From assembly GCA_027922465.2 (NCBI GenBank), contig BQMF02000142.1, positions 620,001 through 684,000 of the forward strand: a stretch of 64,000 bases of DNA, written 5' to 3'. The stretch comes from Turritopsis dohrnii (taxonomy: Eukaryota > Cnidaria > Hydrozoa > Anthoathecata > Oceaniidae). The notes beneath the pieces are model-generated. The model was not told the DNA's origin. It saw only the letters and a list, made by a program, of their open reading frames with translations, and made no database searches. This document shows, piece by piece, positions 1 to 12,439 of this stretch (its first letter is position 1; each line of letters opens with the position of its first letter). Position numbers and translations under genes: made by a program.

Positions 1-1
1 A

Positions 2-691
2 TCTGCACTCGGCATCGTCAATATAATTTTAAATTATTTTTGCGTTTTTAATTGGTTGGCTGTAATGAATCTATTGTCTATTGATAGATTTCTAGAAATC
101 TGGCTTCACCTTAAATACAGTTTATACATCAGTGAACGATTAACCATCTACATGATATCAGCGTGTTGGATCTTCAGTGTCGCCTGTACAGTAGCAGCTA
201 TAGCAATTCATAAACTGTTGACAGTTGATGTCGTGTCTGTGTTTCATGGGTATGTCGTCCCAGTTGTATTGATACTAAGTACAGCAGCGTTTATTTTCAT
301 TTATTCTTTCATTTATTGGAAGTTATATTGGTCCAAAAAAGCCCTGGAAAAACAACGAAGGGGTGTAGCAACAAATGGTTCCACATTGCATCGGACACAT
401 CGGACACATGCAGTGTATCTAGTCCCGTTTCTTATTGTGTTGACATTTTTGATTCTTGATGTTATTCCAGAGATAGTATACATTTCAGTGGTGCAAAATC
501 TGGGCGTATATGGTCATAGTTTAGCATTTCGTGCGCTTTTTATACTGTGGACGATCAGCTTTTTAGTGGACGCTTGTTTGTATATATTCATCCAAAAGCC
601 GTTACGAAATCAGTTTGCAAAAATATTCAAAAGGAGTGGTGCACAACCAACCAACACCAATTCTCTTAGCACTCTATCAGAGGTATGCTGA
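2..691 (+). CDS. Rhodopsin-like G-protein-coupled receptor, 3' part (5' end outside window)
   Basis: The reading frame is open from base 2 to the TGA at 689-691, so the gene starts upstream of the window and about 230 codons are visible. The visible part begins in transmembrane helix 3, which ends in SIDRFLEIW, a variant of the class A DRY motif. Further hydrophobic segments follow: TM4 (YMISACWIFSVACTV), TM5 (GYVVPVVLILSTAAFIFIY), TM6 (AVYLVPFLIVLTFLILDVIP) and TM7 with VDACLYIF in place of NPxxY. A basic helix-8-like stretch (QKPLRNQFAKIFKR) and a short Ser/Thr-rich tail complete it. A seven-helix receptor in the plasma membrane coupling to G proteins is the expected role. The ligand cannot be inferred. 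The fold is clear, but the subfamily is not. Confidence 0.8.
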   Translation, partial: SALGIVNIILNYFCVFNWLAVMNLLSIDRFLEIWLHLKYSLYISERLTIYMISACWIFSVACTVAAIAIHKLLTVDVVSVFHGYVVPVVLILSTAAFIFIYSFIYWKLYWSKKALEKQRRGVATNGSTLHRTHRTHAVYLVPFLIVLTFLILDVIPEIVYISVVQNLGVYGHSLAFRALFILWTISFLVDACLYIFIQKPLRNQFAKIFKRSGAQPTNTNSLSTLSEVC

Positions 692-2276
692 CAATGAGAT
701 ATATATGAACTAACAGTACCATTAAATTATATTCTATTTATTTATTGTATATTTATTTCTACTCGTTGGTAATTTACAAACGAAAAGAACAATAAAAAAA
801 CATCTCAGAACAAATTAAAATCGACTGTAACAAACAAGAGAGATATCGTTATCGACGGTTTGTAGATGCATATTTACCCACAATACCAGCAGCTAAGCGA
901 AGATAGTAAGCAACTATAAGAGAGAACAGCATTTATGAGAAAGGGAATGATACACTATTTGTTATTGAAGCAGTGTTGATGTTGATCTAGAATGCGATGC
1001 CTTAAGTTACGTGTCCACAAAATCTCTCTGAGAATCTCCCAATATTTCACCATCAACTTACGTGCTTGCAAAGTTTAGACTGGTCCCTTTACATTGTGTT
1101 TTGAATGTATTACAATCTCATCAACAATCAGATGATTCCCCACAAAAAAGTTGAAAGTGCTCTGCGGTTGCAAGCAATTATTTTCCGGAGTTTTTTTCAT
1201 TCTGACTGCTATCTACCCAAATATGGACCTCATTCATTAATTCATGAGATGTCCAAAAATGATTGCAGCAAATGCAAACCATACATCACTCAATTCCTTA
1301 TTTCTATGGTAACCAAACATATTTGCTGCAAGTTTGTTTAACCAAGTGGAGTCCTGTATGGTTTGACTTATCGAGACTTAATGTATCGGCTTGTCTAAAA
1401 CATCAAGTTTATGTCCAAAAGAAATAAAGCTCCAAATGTTGTTTGACAAATTTTTTCAGTATTTTCTGATTCTTTCTAGTTTTTGATATATCTTATTTCA
1501 AATCTTAAAAACTTCTGTTCAATATGCATATTTATGATGTAATAAGATAGTAGCTAACATAACTTTAGATGATTAATATTACATATTTACAAATTTAGTA
1601 AGGGCTTCTGATCTGACTCTGAGCTGATTAATAGACGAATAAGTTATCGACAGATGCTACTATAATAGTATTTTCGAATTTTTTCTCCTGTTGATCTTTT
1701 ATTTTCTTCTTGAACGTGAAAACTTAATTACACCTGATGAATGAGCTCGCAAAAAAGAAGCCTCTAGATCCGCCGCTGACATATACTCAAAGAGACGAAT
1801 AAACCTAGCTATGTGCAGGGTGCAGTATTCTGAAAACAGGATATACATTACTATGGTTCTGTTACCTTGGTTACATAACCACCGCCGTTAACTATAAACA
1901 ACTGTTCTAGTCAGCTCTAACGGGAGATAAATCGATGGATAAAAGGCTCAGATATACACTTGAAATAAATATCAGTGGGACAGAGACTGCAAGACCCTTC
2001 AGTAGTATCTCGCAGTATCAGGGCGTTAATGGCGCATGTCATAACACCCTATGCTTACGCCAAGGTACAAAATGTATTTCCTTTTATCAGTCAACCAGTT
2101 TTCCTGTGACGAAAAATAAAAATTAACTCAAAAAATGAACTGCTTCTTGTTCCTTTTCCGATTATACACGAAAGTACAAAAAAGATGAAAACTTCAAAAA
2201 TCCAAAACAGAAACTTCATTTATTTTCGTTTACATTTACCAAATCGAAACTAGACTGTTGATAAACAATTCTCAAT
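692..2276. other. Intergenic, no gene seen
   Basis: I see no gene here. Besides the duplicated SLC22 exon fragment at 858-961, the stretch holds one isolated transposon end at about 1761-1779 (CTCTAGATCCGCCGCTG). It matches the right end of the TIR element at 39075-39239. No matching left end was found nearby. Confidence 0.5.
858..961 (-). pseudogene. Duplicated fragment of SLC22 exon 6 plus intron
   Basis: These 104 bases match 22414-22517 at 100 of 104 positions with no gaps. The match covers the 5' half of exon 6 of the SLC22 gene, its splice acceptor and about 48 bases of the upstream intron. Because intron sequence is included, this is a DNA-level copy and not a retrocopy. No other SLC22 exon lies around it, so it cannot be a working gene on its own. 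Confidence 0.85.
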
Positions 2277-2396
2277 CCTAGTGTGCAAAATCGTCAAAAA
2301 ACCACCGTGAAGAAGATCAATTTTTTTTTAAATAGAGTAATGTTTCTATAGAAAAGCACTCCTTCGCAATGACTTTCATCGGATTTGCCCACTGGG
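2277..2396. mobile_element. Foldback MITE, CCCANTGGGCAAA family, copy 1
   Basis: The left end (CCTAGTGTGCAAAATCGTC) and the inverted right end (CCCAGTGGGCAAATCCGATG) form imperfect inverted repeats of roughly 40 bases around a short AT-rich centre. Similar foldback units occur at 22097-22197, about 23193-23262 and about 26178-26275. Confidence 0.5.
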
Positions 2397-2630
2397 AAGT
2401 TTTTCAAGATTTTATGGCTTTCTCTGCCCTCCACAACCTCTAGTGAAATGAACGGTGAATTTAACTCACCTTTGACAGCTGTGCGCTTTTACCACGGCGT
2501 ATTTGTCAAGCCGAACAAACAAGTACCGCTATATAATCAAGATGGAAGTCGACAAAACGGTAGAAGCATAACTGGTAACAACAGCAACGCAGCAGGAGAG
2601 CTTGGAGTAACGCTGTAGACGAAATTTACG

Positions 2631-3068
2631 ATGAATAACTCAAGAAGAGAAGAATCAAATATTACTGCTCACCGCGAGTCTAGCCTGTATGCCTCAAATC
2701 CAAACAAAGAACATGGTATTGCTGTTAACGGAAAACCTAATCAAGAAGAACCAGTCGTTGCTGTTTGTCATATGTCCGATCCAAATGTTTCTAGTCCGAA
2801 AGAACAAACTCCATCTGCTTCCAAAGAGGTATTCGTGGAAACACATGCTGTCTGCCGTGTAGAAGAATCATTGGGCTCTGCTCCAGGTGGAGCGTTAGCC
2901 ACTGGTGGTAATACATCTTTTAATGGAGAAAGGGGAACATATGTTGTCCGCCGTATGGAAGAATCATTGGTGTCTGCTTCAAGAGGGGAAGCAGGCGCTG
3001 GCATGGGTGACATGGTAAAACCTGCCCTTACTGATGGATCGTCTTTGAATGGACCAACGGGACTGTAG
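2631..3068 (+). CDS. Low-complexity ORF, unknown
   Basis: This 145-codon ORF encodes a hydrophilic Ser/Glu/Gly-rich protein with an internal degenerate repeat: 'VCRVEESLGSAPGG' is followed by 'VVRRMEESLVSASRGE'. The ORF directly before it in another frame (2385-2618) has similar composition, so both may be pieces of one decayed tail exon. There is no recognisable domain, no clear splice site and no upstream partner. It may be the intracellular tail of a receptor or a non-coding open stretch. Confidence 0.25.
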   Translation: MNNSRREESNITAHRESSLYASNPNKEHGIAVNGKPNQEEPVVAVCHMSDPNVSSPKEQTPSASKEVFVETHAVCRVEESLGSAPGGALATGGNTSFNGERGTYVVRRMEESLVSASRGEAGAGMGDMVKPALTDGSSLNGPTGL

Positions 3069-3544
3069 AAACACACACGAAAGGTGTCAAGAGACATTTC
3101 CTCATTTTATTTTGAAAGTTACTGATATGTTTCGATATATGGACACAACAGGCTTTTTATACCGATATATATTTCAGCTAAATGATGTTTACTTTATTGA
3201 ACTGTCTACTTGTTGTTCTGTTTATGTTCATCATGTGCTGTAGTTCCTTTGCTGTCTTAAAGATATGTTCGTACCAAAACGAAACTGGATGTCATTAAGT
3301 ACTGATTTGTTTATTGAATTTATGCGTGCGTTTACGTGAAACGAAAACGCCATTCAATTCATGTCACCCAGCGAAGAAACCTTTTTAGATTTACGAGTTT
3401 CTTTGGTCGATATTAAAATGGATTTTAAAGATGAAACAAGAAGCCGCTTGGCTTGAAGACTTCAGGACGTAACACAACGATGCATATCTAGTCTCAAAAA
3501 TACAACATTGCCGAATTGCCAAATTATGTTCAAATCTAACAAAA

Positions 3545-4262
3545 ATGACTAAAATCAACAACTTCTAATTGTGCATTGTACAAATTTTTATGAATATTGC
3601 AGAACTTTCTAAGTCCAAATTTGGCCCAAATGACCCATTTCTGGTCAAATCTGACAAAATGACTGTCAAATTCGAAATCAAAACTTTTCAAATGTGATAT
3701 GTGCAAAATTTGTGAAATTTGAAGAACTTTCTAAATTTGGCCCAAATTTGGCCCAAATTGTCCATTTTTACACTAATCTGACAAAATGACTGCCAAACTT
3801 GAAATCAGCACTTATCAAATGTAATACATGCAAAATTTCATGAAAATTGAAGAATTTTGGAAATATGGTCCAAATTTAGCCTAAATTGCCCAAATTTAGT
3901 CAAACATGGCAAAATCAGTGTGAAATTTGAAATCAGCACCTTTCAATTGTGATCCGTGCAAAATTTCATGAAAATTGAAGAACTTTCGACATTTGGTCCA
4001 AATTTAGCCTAAATTGCCCAAATTTAGTCAAACATGGCAAAATCATTGTGAAATTTGAAATCAGCGCCTTTCAATTGTGATCCGTGCAAAATTTTATGAA
4101 AATTGAGGAACTTTCGAAATTTGGTCCAAATTTGGCCTAAATTGCCCAATTTTAGTCAAACCTGGCAATATCATTGTCAAATTTGAAATCAGCACCTTTC
4201 AATTATGATCTGTGCAAAATTTCATGAAAATTGAAGAACTTTGGAAATATGGTCCAAAAGAA
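3545..4262. repeat. 128-bp tandem satellite, about 6 copies
   Basis: The motif ending in GTGCAAAATTTCATGAAAAT recurs with spacing of 123, 127, 128, 128, 128 and 128 bases. The unit is full of short internal repeats of the type AAATTTGGCCCAAATT. Copies diverge towards the left edge, as in an array growing from one side. Confidence 0.85.
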
Positions 4263-5997
4263 AATCTATAAAAGAAACTTCGTATTATCTTGCACTGTGA
4301 TCATTCTTTTCTAAAGTTCTCAACATTTTGTAAACAGAAGAGTCAAAAAGTTTGTTTATATTGAAAACACAAAACATCTTCGATTGTTTCGTGTATACGG
4401 GCTGTTATTCTTTTTAAGCTTTGGATACTGAAGCTCAGTTCAGAATCCTTCTCAGCTCCAATATCAAAAATGTGTGTCTACTCTGCACCACTTTTCATTT
4501 TGCATGCTGGTGTTTTAGATGTTTGATCAGTTTTTAAGTTATATTGTCAATGTCCTTTCACTACGAAAGTTACTGGCTCATAAGGAAGAATTACCGTTGT
4601 TGAAGGAGTGTTTTTTTTCGCCTTAGATTTTTTGTGTCGTGGTTCGTGTATGATCCTGACTTACTATTGTGCACTTGACTGTACTATCGTGCAGTACGTG
4701 CCAGTGTTCAATCAATGGGGGTAAGATATGCCCACATCACGATGGCTAGAAACGACCAAGGCATTCACATGTTATGTGCAAAAGATAATTCCTCAATTCT
4801 CACTTTCTCTTCGCTAGGTTCATATACGCATGCACTCCAATCATATTGTAGGGAGGGAGTACAGTTGTAGTTTTATCACGTAAAATTAGTGGGAAATGAA
4901 ATAAATATTTTAGCAATAAAATGGCTTTTCTCTCTTTACGTTTACATACTACACATTTTTTTTTTAATAATAAACCAACCGAAGGGTCTAGTTGTAAAGG
5001 TTTCTGAAACTATGTTTTTGGTCAGCGCCGCAAGGTAGCTGATCTTTCATTTCCCCGTGTCTGTCAGTCCGTCCGTCCGTCCGTGTGTAAGATCGCAGTT
5101 CTTCACGCCCCAGTTGTACGCCCGTTGTTACTAACTTTAAATTTTTCAGTTCAAAATCAGAAAGTTTAAAGCGCAACTCTGATTTTTGAAAAATACATCA
5201 TTTGTGTCGGACGAAATAGATATATTTACAGTACAAAAAGATTTCTCTTCATTCGAATGAATCAATTAATTATCTGTTTTAATGCGCCCTCTCCTCCCAC
5301 CCTTTATTTAAACTAGTGCATTCTGGGAGCGAAACGCTGCTAAAAGTTATCAACAAGAATCAAAGAAGTATATATATACCTATTTTGGTTCCTCTAACAG
5401 TCGAGTTAGGTTTTACAGATGTGAGAATACAAAAGTATAAATTTACATTGAAGTGTATTGAATCAAGACATCAACAACCATGTATCCGAATTGGATGGGA
5501 TAAAATTTCAGGAGGGAGAAAAAGTCAGGCAAGTTGCGTAGATTTATTTATGTCATGGCACTCAAAATTATGTTTTCTTTTTCTTCAAAACATTTTTACA
5601 TGCCTTAAGGGAAAACTAGGTGATTCTTACTAAATTATTCTATTTTATTGTGTTCTTTTATATACTGTTAAACACTTCAATTTTGTAGCTTAAAATTTTG
5701 AATGAACAAAAAAAAGTTAAAAGACCTTATAATGGCACAAGTTTTTTAATCATTATTTTTACGAACAATACAACTTTTTTTAAAACATGTTTCGACATTT
5801 CTGTTGTCATCATTAGTTGTAAAATTAAATTACAAGCTGAATCGTAAGTATATTATATATATATATATATACAAGAAGTTAATTTATAGTAAAAATATAT
5901 GTACAAAGGTTAAATATGTTAGTAGTTATTAATCAGAGAAAGTGTTAAAAAATATGCAAGGTAGATGTATATGTAAGGTAAATGTAAACGTAATTAC

Positions 5998-6152
5998 CAG
6001 AGGCGTACTTAGAGTCAGTCAAAAAAACCTGGAGGAGTTCAACATTGTGATATTTTTTTTCAATCTAAAGTGGCGGTTAGGTTACTTGCACGCTTTCCTA
6101 AATGACTAAACTCTCCTCCACAAATTTTGACTGACCTCTGGCTACGCCTCTG
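5998..6152. mobile_element. Small TIR element with 5-bp target duplication
   Basis: The ends are inverted repeats beginning CAGAGGCGTA, extending about 45 bases with mismatches. The flanks carry the direct repeat ATTAC at 5993-5997 and 6153-6157. It is too short to encode a transposase. The TIR start and duplication length match those of the element at 39075-39239. Confidence 0.6.
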
Positions 6153-6717
6153 ATTACAGTAGCAATAACACACATCAACTCATAAGAAGACAAAAATGAA
6201 GAAAAAATCAATAAAACACAAGCACAAAATTATATTATATATATACTACCTTCGTACAATGCTAGGAGAATTTCTTGCAGCACTATTAATCGCGGGATCT
6301 ATTTTTGTAATTTTGCCATGAAATCGCAAAAATTTCCTTTGTAATTAATACGCTTTCTCTCATTTTTAGAGCAATTTTTTTCCCAAATTATACACGTAAA
6401 GGGAAAGGAAATTGTATCTGCAGACCATAGAATGATTAATATATGGAAATAATGGACCGCAAAACAAGAAGACATAATATTTTACTTTTCAATCTATCTA
6501 TATCTCTATTACATCATTATTAGTAGTATTCTGAACTTTTTTTTCTTGATTGTACAGGTAACATTGAGGGAGATTCTTAAAATTTTACAAAGGAATAATT
6601 TTGATATTCTCGATAATGGAAATGATGATGAGTAAAGGATAAAAGGATAAATTTGATTTTTACAAGTTTGTCTTTGAGTCGCTCAAGTTTTTCGCACAAA
6701 TTCTAAGATTCTAAGAT

Positions 6718-6858
6718 CGAACCGACTGGTAGCCTTGTGGTAGAGTGCTTGCTTCCTGTTCCGGAGGTCGCGGGTTCAATCCCCGACCGAATCGTGCCAG
6801 CGACTATAACAGTGTGAATCGGTAAACATTCGTAAAATAAAAAAATAAATAAATAAAT
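6718..6858 (+). mobile_element. tRNA-derived SINE
   Basis: A tRNA-like head carries an A box (TAGCCTTGTGGTAGAGTG) and a B box (GGTTCAATCCC) at tRNA-like spacing. It is followed by about 40 unrelated bases and an (AAAT)n tail near 6836-6858. The tail shows that this is a retroposon and not a tRNA gene. Confidence 0.7.
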
Positions 6859-8689
6859 TTTTGGCAAATTCGCAAAAAAAAATCCCGCAAATCCGTTTTT
6901 TTGGGGTTAAATTTGCATAATTTTACTTGCCTTTTTAAATAAGGATAAATATTAATTGATATTTTCATTATCAGTATGGAAAGAAGTATCCACAAGGGAA
7001 ATTTCCATCCCTTGTGACAAATTGCTTCCCCATCTGGGAGTCTCTCTCATCAAGACAGGTTGCTTTATTCTGCCGTGTTGAATTTTATTTGAGGGATCGC
7101 TTACATACAGTGAAAACTTTCGTGCGACAAGCTGGAATTGTTTGTTTACTTATGGATGCCTCTGCCCAAAATCTTGCAATTTAGTGAACTTGCTACCAGA
7201 TATATTGTAAGTGTTGGTCTTTTGTTGGTAAAGTGGATTCAGGCTCATTTAAAAAAAGTCATTCAGGCAGCGATGATGCCTGAAGACCAACGATGACCAG
7301 CAATTTTCCCAATTTGGAATCCAATAAGATTCTGGTCAATGAGCTGATGCATCCATGCTCATTTGAAGAAATGTCTTTTCATTTGATTAACAGTATGGGA
7401 CGTGCAGTGTTTTTAATTTATGACAGTTGGATTTGATTTGTGTTCAGAATTAGGAAAATTGACAAATATCAAAAGCAAATATTTAGTCGTAGTTATTTCC
7501 TACAATTGTGTGCCATTATGAAAAATATGTGAAAGTCAATCAAAGTTCAATACAAATTATTTCAGATTTCTTTTGTAACTGGAGAAAAACTGGAGAATTT
7601 ATATGAATTTCCATGAACTGAATTTTACCTTCTTCGTTAAATAAATTTAAAGTTTTATTGGCCAATATCGACTCACCGGTCACTACGAAATTGAGAGAAT
7701 CAGTAACTATTTTCCCTTCAGGTATAAAATGAGAGTTAGAATGATGATGCTGTAATTCAAGTTTCTATAAGGTCTGAATTTTGCTAAATGGAATTAATTA
7801 GAACTTTTTATACTTTCATTTTTAGTAATCAGCAACTGCTTGGCATTCGATCTTCATGTAACCTTATCTGCGGAAACGAAACGAAAGTTCACCTACGTGT
7901 TCACCAGCGTGATTAACCAAACAGGAAGCTTGTTAGGACGTAAAGCTGGAAAGTCCAACTTGTAAAACTGGAATTTGAAGCTTAAATAAAACCGATTAAA
8001 GTATCAAAGTAGTTGCTGTAGTGTTGTAATGCCCATACGATTTCTGTTGATGCGTATTGTATTACTGTACGCAGTTTACATGTTGCCACGAAAATCTCCC
8101 GACCAATAAGGAAAAGGTAACAACAACCATACGGTGCGAAACGGTAGCAGTGTTATAACACTAACTCCCGGTATGAATAAACTACATTCGAAATAGAGCT
8201 TTAATTTTATTTTAGCCTGAGTTACACTAGCCACATTTCATGTTTTAAAATTATTTGTACTATACGTGTAAACGATGCTGATAAACAGCTGTTGTAATTG
8301 AAACAAAAGAAATATACTTCGTGAGCTGTAACCATGGATACATTTAATGTTTTATTCCCTTAATCACCCTAGTTACAACTCAAAAATTGCTGTTTTGACC
8401 TTTCTGGAGCAAACATTTTTTAGTTTTGCTTCACAGTCCTTCGTTTTTCATCTTAGCCGAAAGCGCTGACCTTAAGGCCTCAGGGCCTCTTGTTATTTAT
8501 TCAAGTTTCCTATTTAATTTCTTAATTCTTCTTATAAAAACATTTTGTTGTTGTTTTACGACTTAACTACCTCCAGGTTCAAATCAAAATTTAGAGAAAT
8601 AATCATTTAAAAGTAGTACTCGAAGTTTCTTAATTTTTAAAGATTCTATATGCAGGTTTGCTTATAAAAAACTGTGTACTGCAGATGAT

Positions 8690-10930
8690 CAGAGAATAAT
8701 TAAATATGTCATTGATGTTTACCCAGCATGGCTTTGTTTTCTACCTCCATGGTTTGTCATAGCAAAGGGCTTCAGGAAGTTTGTACGATTTTTGTGGGAG
8801 GGAAACCTATACGAATTTCTTTGCCTATGTTTTGGTCTGGGACCAGCTCCGTTGACAGTCACAAAATTACTAAAGATGCCAATCTCAGTATTAAGGAGAA
8901 CAAACATCAGACTGATGATATTTCTGGATGATATGCTATTGATGGCTCAAAAGCAAATGAAATTAGTGCAGGACAGAGATACTCTAATGCATCTTCTCCA
9001 GAATTTAGGATTCATCATAAATCAGAAGAAATCTTTCTTCCAACCAGTTTAACAGATAGAATTCCTTGGGGTAATAGTTGATTCAGTGACAATGACACTC
9101 TCCTTACCAGACCAGAAGGTCTTTGACATCTAAAACAAATGCAGAAATATGTTACTAGCAAAGAAAGCATCGGTGATGGAATTGTCTCAATTGATAGGAA
9201 AACTCTACAGCAGAGATATCTTCAGAGACAACAAATAGAACGTCTTCAAATAGCTTGCTTATATCAGACAATGATAACTCTAAATGCAGATTCCAGAGAG
9301 GAACTACAAATTCAGTGGCTATTCAAACAAATAATGCCAGCAAGACAGGCTGGGGAGCAGTGTGCCAGGGAGTTCCCACAGGGAGGAGATGGTCACTCAA
9401 GGAAAAGGAGGAACACATCAACCTCTTAGAATTAAAAGGAGCCCATCTTGCCATTCTCTGCTACACCAAGGAGCAGCAGTATATGTCCATTCACCTTCAA
9501 ATGGACAACATGACAGCGTTAAGTTACCTAGTGAAGATGGGGACAAAGAATCAAAAACTCCTCAAAATTACAAAAGAAATCTGGAATTACCTGTTATTGT
9601 AAGGGATCGCACTTACTGCGGAATACCTCCCAGGGAAGTTGAATGTGACAGCAGATTGGGAGACGAGGCACATGCAGGACAGGAGTGATTGGAAGTTAGA
9701 CAGGAGAACTTTCAACAAGATAGAGGAAATGCTTGGGACTTCAAAAGTGGACCTTTTTGCATCAAGGTTAAACTATCAAGTGCCCAGGTACATGTCTTGG
9801 AGACCGGACCCAGAGAGCATATCAACCAATGCTCTACTTCAACCTTGGAAGGGGATAAAGGGATATACTTTCCCTCCATTTTGTCTGATAACACAAATAG
9901 TGAAAAAATGGAAAAGATGGAAAAAGCAGAGATCATTCTGATAACACCAGCATGGCATACTCAAACCATTATGGTATGCAAATCTCCTAACAATGTCAAT
10001 TCAATCTCCGATTCTATTACCGCAAATTCCAAACATTGTGTTAAACCCAGGCAGGGAAAAGCATCCATTAGCAACTCAAGGCCAACTACGCTTAGTGGCT
10101 TGGAAACTTTCAGGAAGTCATTGGAAACAGAAAGAAATTTCGCCAGCAACTGCGGATCTTATCTCATGCTCTAGGAGAACAGAATCTTTATCAAATTACA
10201 ACTCGGCCTGGAGAAAGTGGGTTAGCTGGTGTGGTGGAAGGAATTACTTTTCATAGATCAGCCATATCTGCACTCCTGTTGGGCAACACCCACGTGCTTT
10301 AATTAAAGGGGTTTTCAATAAAAGACCGCCAAAACCTTTAACACCTTTTGTTTGGAATGTGCAAGATGTTTTGAATTATATATCTAGTTTACCATGTAAT
10401 GAACAAACTCTCTCTACGAACTTTGACTCACAAATTAACTATCCTAAGCACTAACTGCAGCGTCACGAGCTCATGAAATTGGTCTTCTGAATACTCAATA
10501 CATGTGTAGAACAGACACTAGTTATATTTTTACCTTTGATAAATTGACTAAGAGTTGGCATCAAGGGAAACCCCCTTTATCAGTAGAATTCGAAGAATTT
10601 GCAGACAATAGAGCACTATGCGTAGTATGGACAATTGACCGGTACCTGGAAGTCACCAAAAATTCTCGGAATAGTGGTAAGAAATCTCAATTACTTCTGG
10701 GAACTGTGAAACCTCATACAGAAGTAAAACGTTCTACAGTGTCAGGATGGTATTGATATCAATGTTTATAAACCTCACTCCACCAGGTCTGCTTCATCCT
10801 CTAAGGCATGTTAAAAGTTGTTCATGGGCGGCGAACGAAACCGCCTCGGCGTTAGTTAGTTTATATAGTAATGAATTTACTGGAGGGCGTATTTCAAATC
10901 ACAGGTTCATTTTCTCATCTTCAAGTTTTT
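8690..10930 (+). mobile_element. Decayed DIRS-type (tyrosine recombinase) retrotransposon
   Basis: Fragments in shifting frames read in the order expected for DIRS elements. The RT palm has 'PPWFVIAKGFRKF', 'GLGPAPLT' and the catalytic motif 'MIFLDDMLLMAQ' at about 8918-8950. An RNase H follows with 'TGWGAVCQG', 'LLELKGAHLAI' and 'LQMDNMTALSYL' (about 9345-9530). A linker holds 'KVDLFASRLNYQ'. A C-terminal tyrosine recombinase ends in 'KPHSTRSASSSKA', whose HxxR is at 10776-10787. Frameshifts and stops break it repeatedly, and the 5' part of the RT is missing. No terminal repeats were identified. The left edge abuts a sequence like the right end of the CACRG MITEs (about 8655-8678). It is a dead copy. 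Confidence 0.8.
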
Positions 10931-11407
10931 TTTATTTCATCAGTTAATGAAGAGGAGACCCCTTAAAACATCATCATGGATGTCACTTGTAGTTAAAGCC
11001 AGCTAGCCTCCACCTGTTCCCATTCATTTTTTAAAGAATTTCACAAAAAGAAACAGGAAAAAAAAGTAACGAAACAAAAACACGTGTCTTGTGATGTTCC
11101 GCTGTGGTTCAAAACAATTCAGTGCATATAAACAACCAGTTGATCAGTGTTTCTATGTTCTTATAGTTTGTACATGGTGATTATATGTAACGAATCTCGT
11201 CTTTATGCAATATAATATGCAGTGGTATGTCATTTATTGTGTATTTGGAATGTAGCTGAAGTATAGGAGTATCATGAAAGTATTTCTTAAGGGAGGTTTA
11301 CACGTTAAAAACTTTACTTTTAAGCTGGTATTTTAAGAATGTTTACGTGTAAATCCCCTTTTAAGAGTTATCTAAGTCATTCAGCATATTTTCACTTCGC
11401 CTAAATA

Positions 11408-11850
11408 CACAGTTTTTTTTTATAAGAATTACATAAATCGAAATGAGCCTCATGATTCTTAAAAATTTTCAGTTTTGAGCCTTAAAATATTCTTAAGTGA
11501 TTCTTAAATTTTAAAAGAAGAGCAAGAAAATTTTTTTTAATTAATGGTCAAAATATGTATATTTTCGCTTGAAGTAGTCTCAAACGTGCGAAAAAGAAGA
11601 AAGGGACTAATTATTTTAACAAAACGTTAATAAGTTTGTTTCTTTTAGGATAATATCATCGAAAGCTCGAAAATGGTTATGCCTGATTTACACTGTAGAT
11701 AAAAAAACGGAAAGTTGAAAAACTCTAACCGAAGAAAAAAATTGATTAAAATTTTTGAGGCTCAGCATTATTCTTAAAAGATTCTTAAAATTTTGCAAAT
11801 TTGAGCCTTGTGATTCTTATAAAAAGAATTCTTATAAAAAAAAAACTGTG
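11408..11850. mobile_element. CACRG-TIR MITE, subfamily A (TAAGAAT word)
   Basis: The inverted ends start CACAGTTTTTTTTTATAAGA. The element is flanked by TA on both sides, like a TA-target duplication. The subterminal regions repeat ATTCTTA several times on both arms. No transposase ORF is present. It shares terminal architecture with the elements at 12767-13086, 26388-26921 and 28333-28701. Confidence 0.7.
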
Positions 11851-12160
11851 TATACAAGTACTTGCGTATTTTAAGTTTAGTTTTTTTGGTCCAAGTAAAT
11901 CCCAGTACTGATGCTTGTTAGTGCAACATTTCACATACAACTTCTTATAGGGCTGTTTCTTATAAAACAAATCACATAAAGCTTTAACACTGTTCTTCCA
12001 TAAATATTGATTAAGAAATTTGTATCCCAATGTACATGAATTGTAAGTAATGTCGTAAAATATTTCCAAAACTTCTTCGATACTGTTGATGTCACAAGGT
12101 ATTACCTTTAGAAAACTGTTTTGTCCCAAATCGAACATAATCCAACGCACTTTATGAAAC

Positions 12161-12439
12161 ATGGAAAACAGAAATTCTTCAAAGTTTACTGGGGTCGAAA
12201 CCAAAAATCCCAACGGAACTGTGACCACCCTTACAAAAGAACCGACTATTGTGCCAAATCTAGATCCTCCGGTTGTCACACCCAAACAAGAACAGCCATC
12301 ATCAGCTGCTAGGTCCGATTCATCCATCACTGAACCTAAAGAAGATGGTGGTTCTTCTTCTGTACCTCGAATGTCTAGTACAGATGTATCCTTCGTGAAT
12401 GAAACAAGGGATGAAACAGATCACTGTTGTATAATATAA
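12161..12439 (+). CDS. Ser/Thr/Pro-rich ORF ending in CCII, unknown
   Basis: An ATG in good context (A at -3, G at +4) opens a 92-codon ORF of hydrophilic Ser/Thr/Pro/Glu-rich sequence, including two stretches 'VVTPKQEQPSSA' and 'DGGSSSVPRMSS'. It ends in C-C-I-I, which fits a CaaX prenylation box. It may be a terminal exon of a gene whose other exons I cannot see, or a small gene. No family was recognised. The opposite strand is also open here, but its translation is not protein-like in this part. Confidence 0.3.
   Translation: MENRNSSKFTGVETKNPNGTVTTLTKEPTIVPNLDPPVVTPKQEQPSSAARSDSSITEPKEDGGSSSVPRMSSTDVSFVNETRDETDHCCII

Larger units (their letters stand above)
4263..8640. other. Gene-poor stretch with small repeats
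   Basis: No convincing gene was found. The stretch holds a (CCGT)n-like patch near 5070-5085, an (AT)n run at about 5846-5871, one small TIR element (5998-6152) and one SINE (about 6718-6858). The SINE is flanked by AT-rich sequence carrying 'CGCAAAAATT'-type words that recur at 30.8-31.1 kb. Confidence 0.5.

Noticed and set aside
11871..12330. 181-codon minus-strand ORF, with a part (about 11880-12130) that looks vaguely like the last helix of a receptor
   Set aside because: Its first third is the reverse of a better plus-strand ORF and its end runs into a MITE. No domain is convincing.
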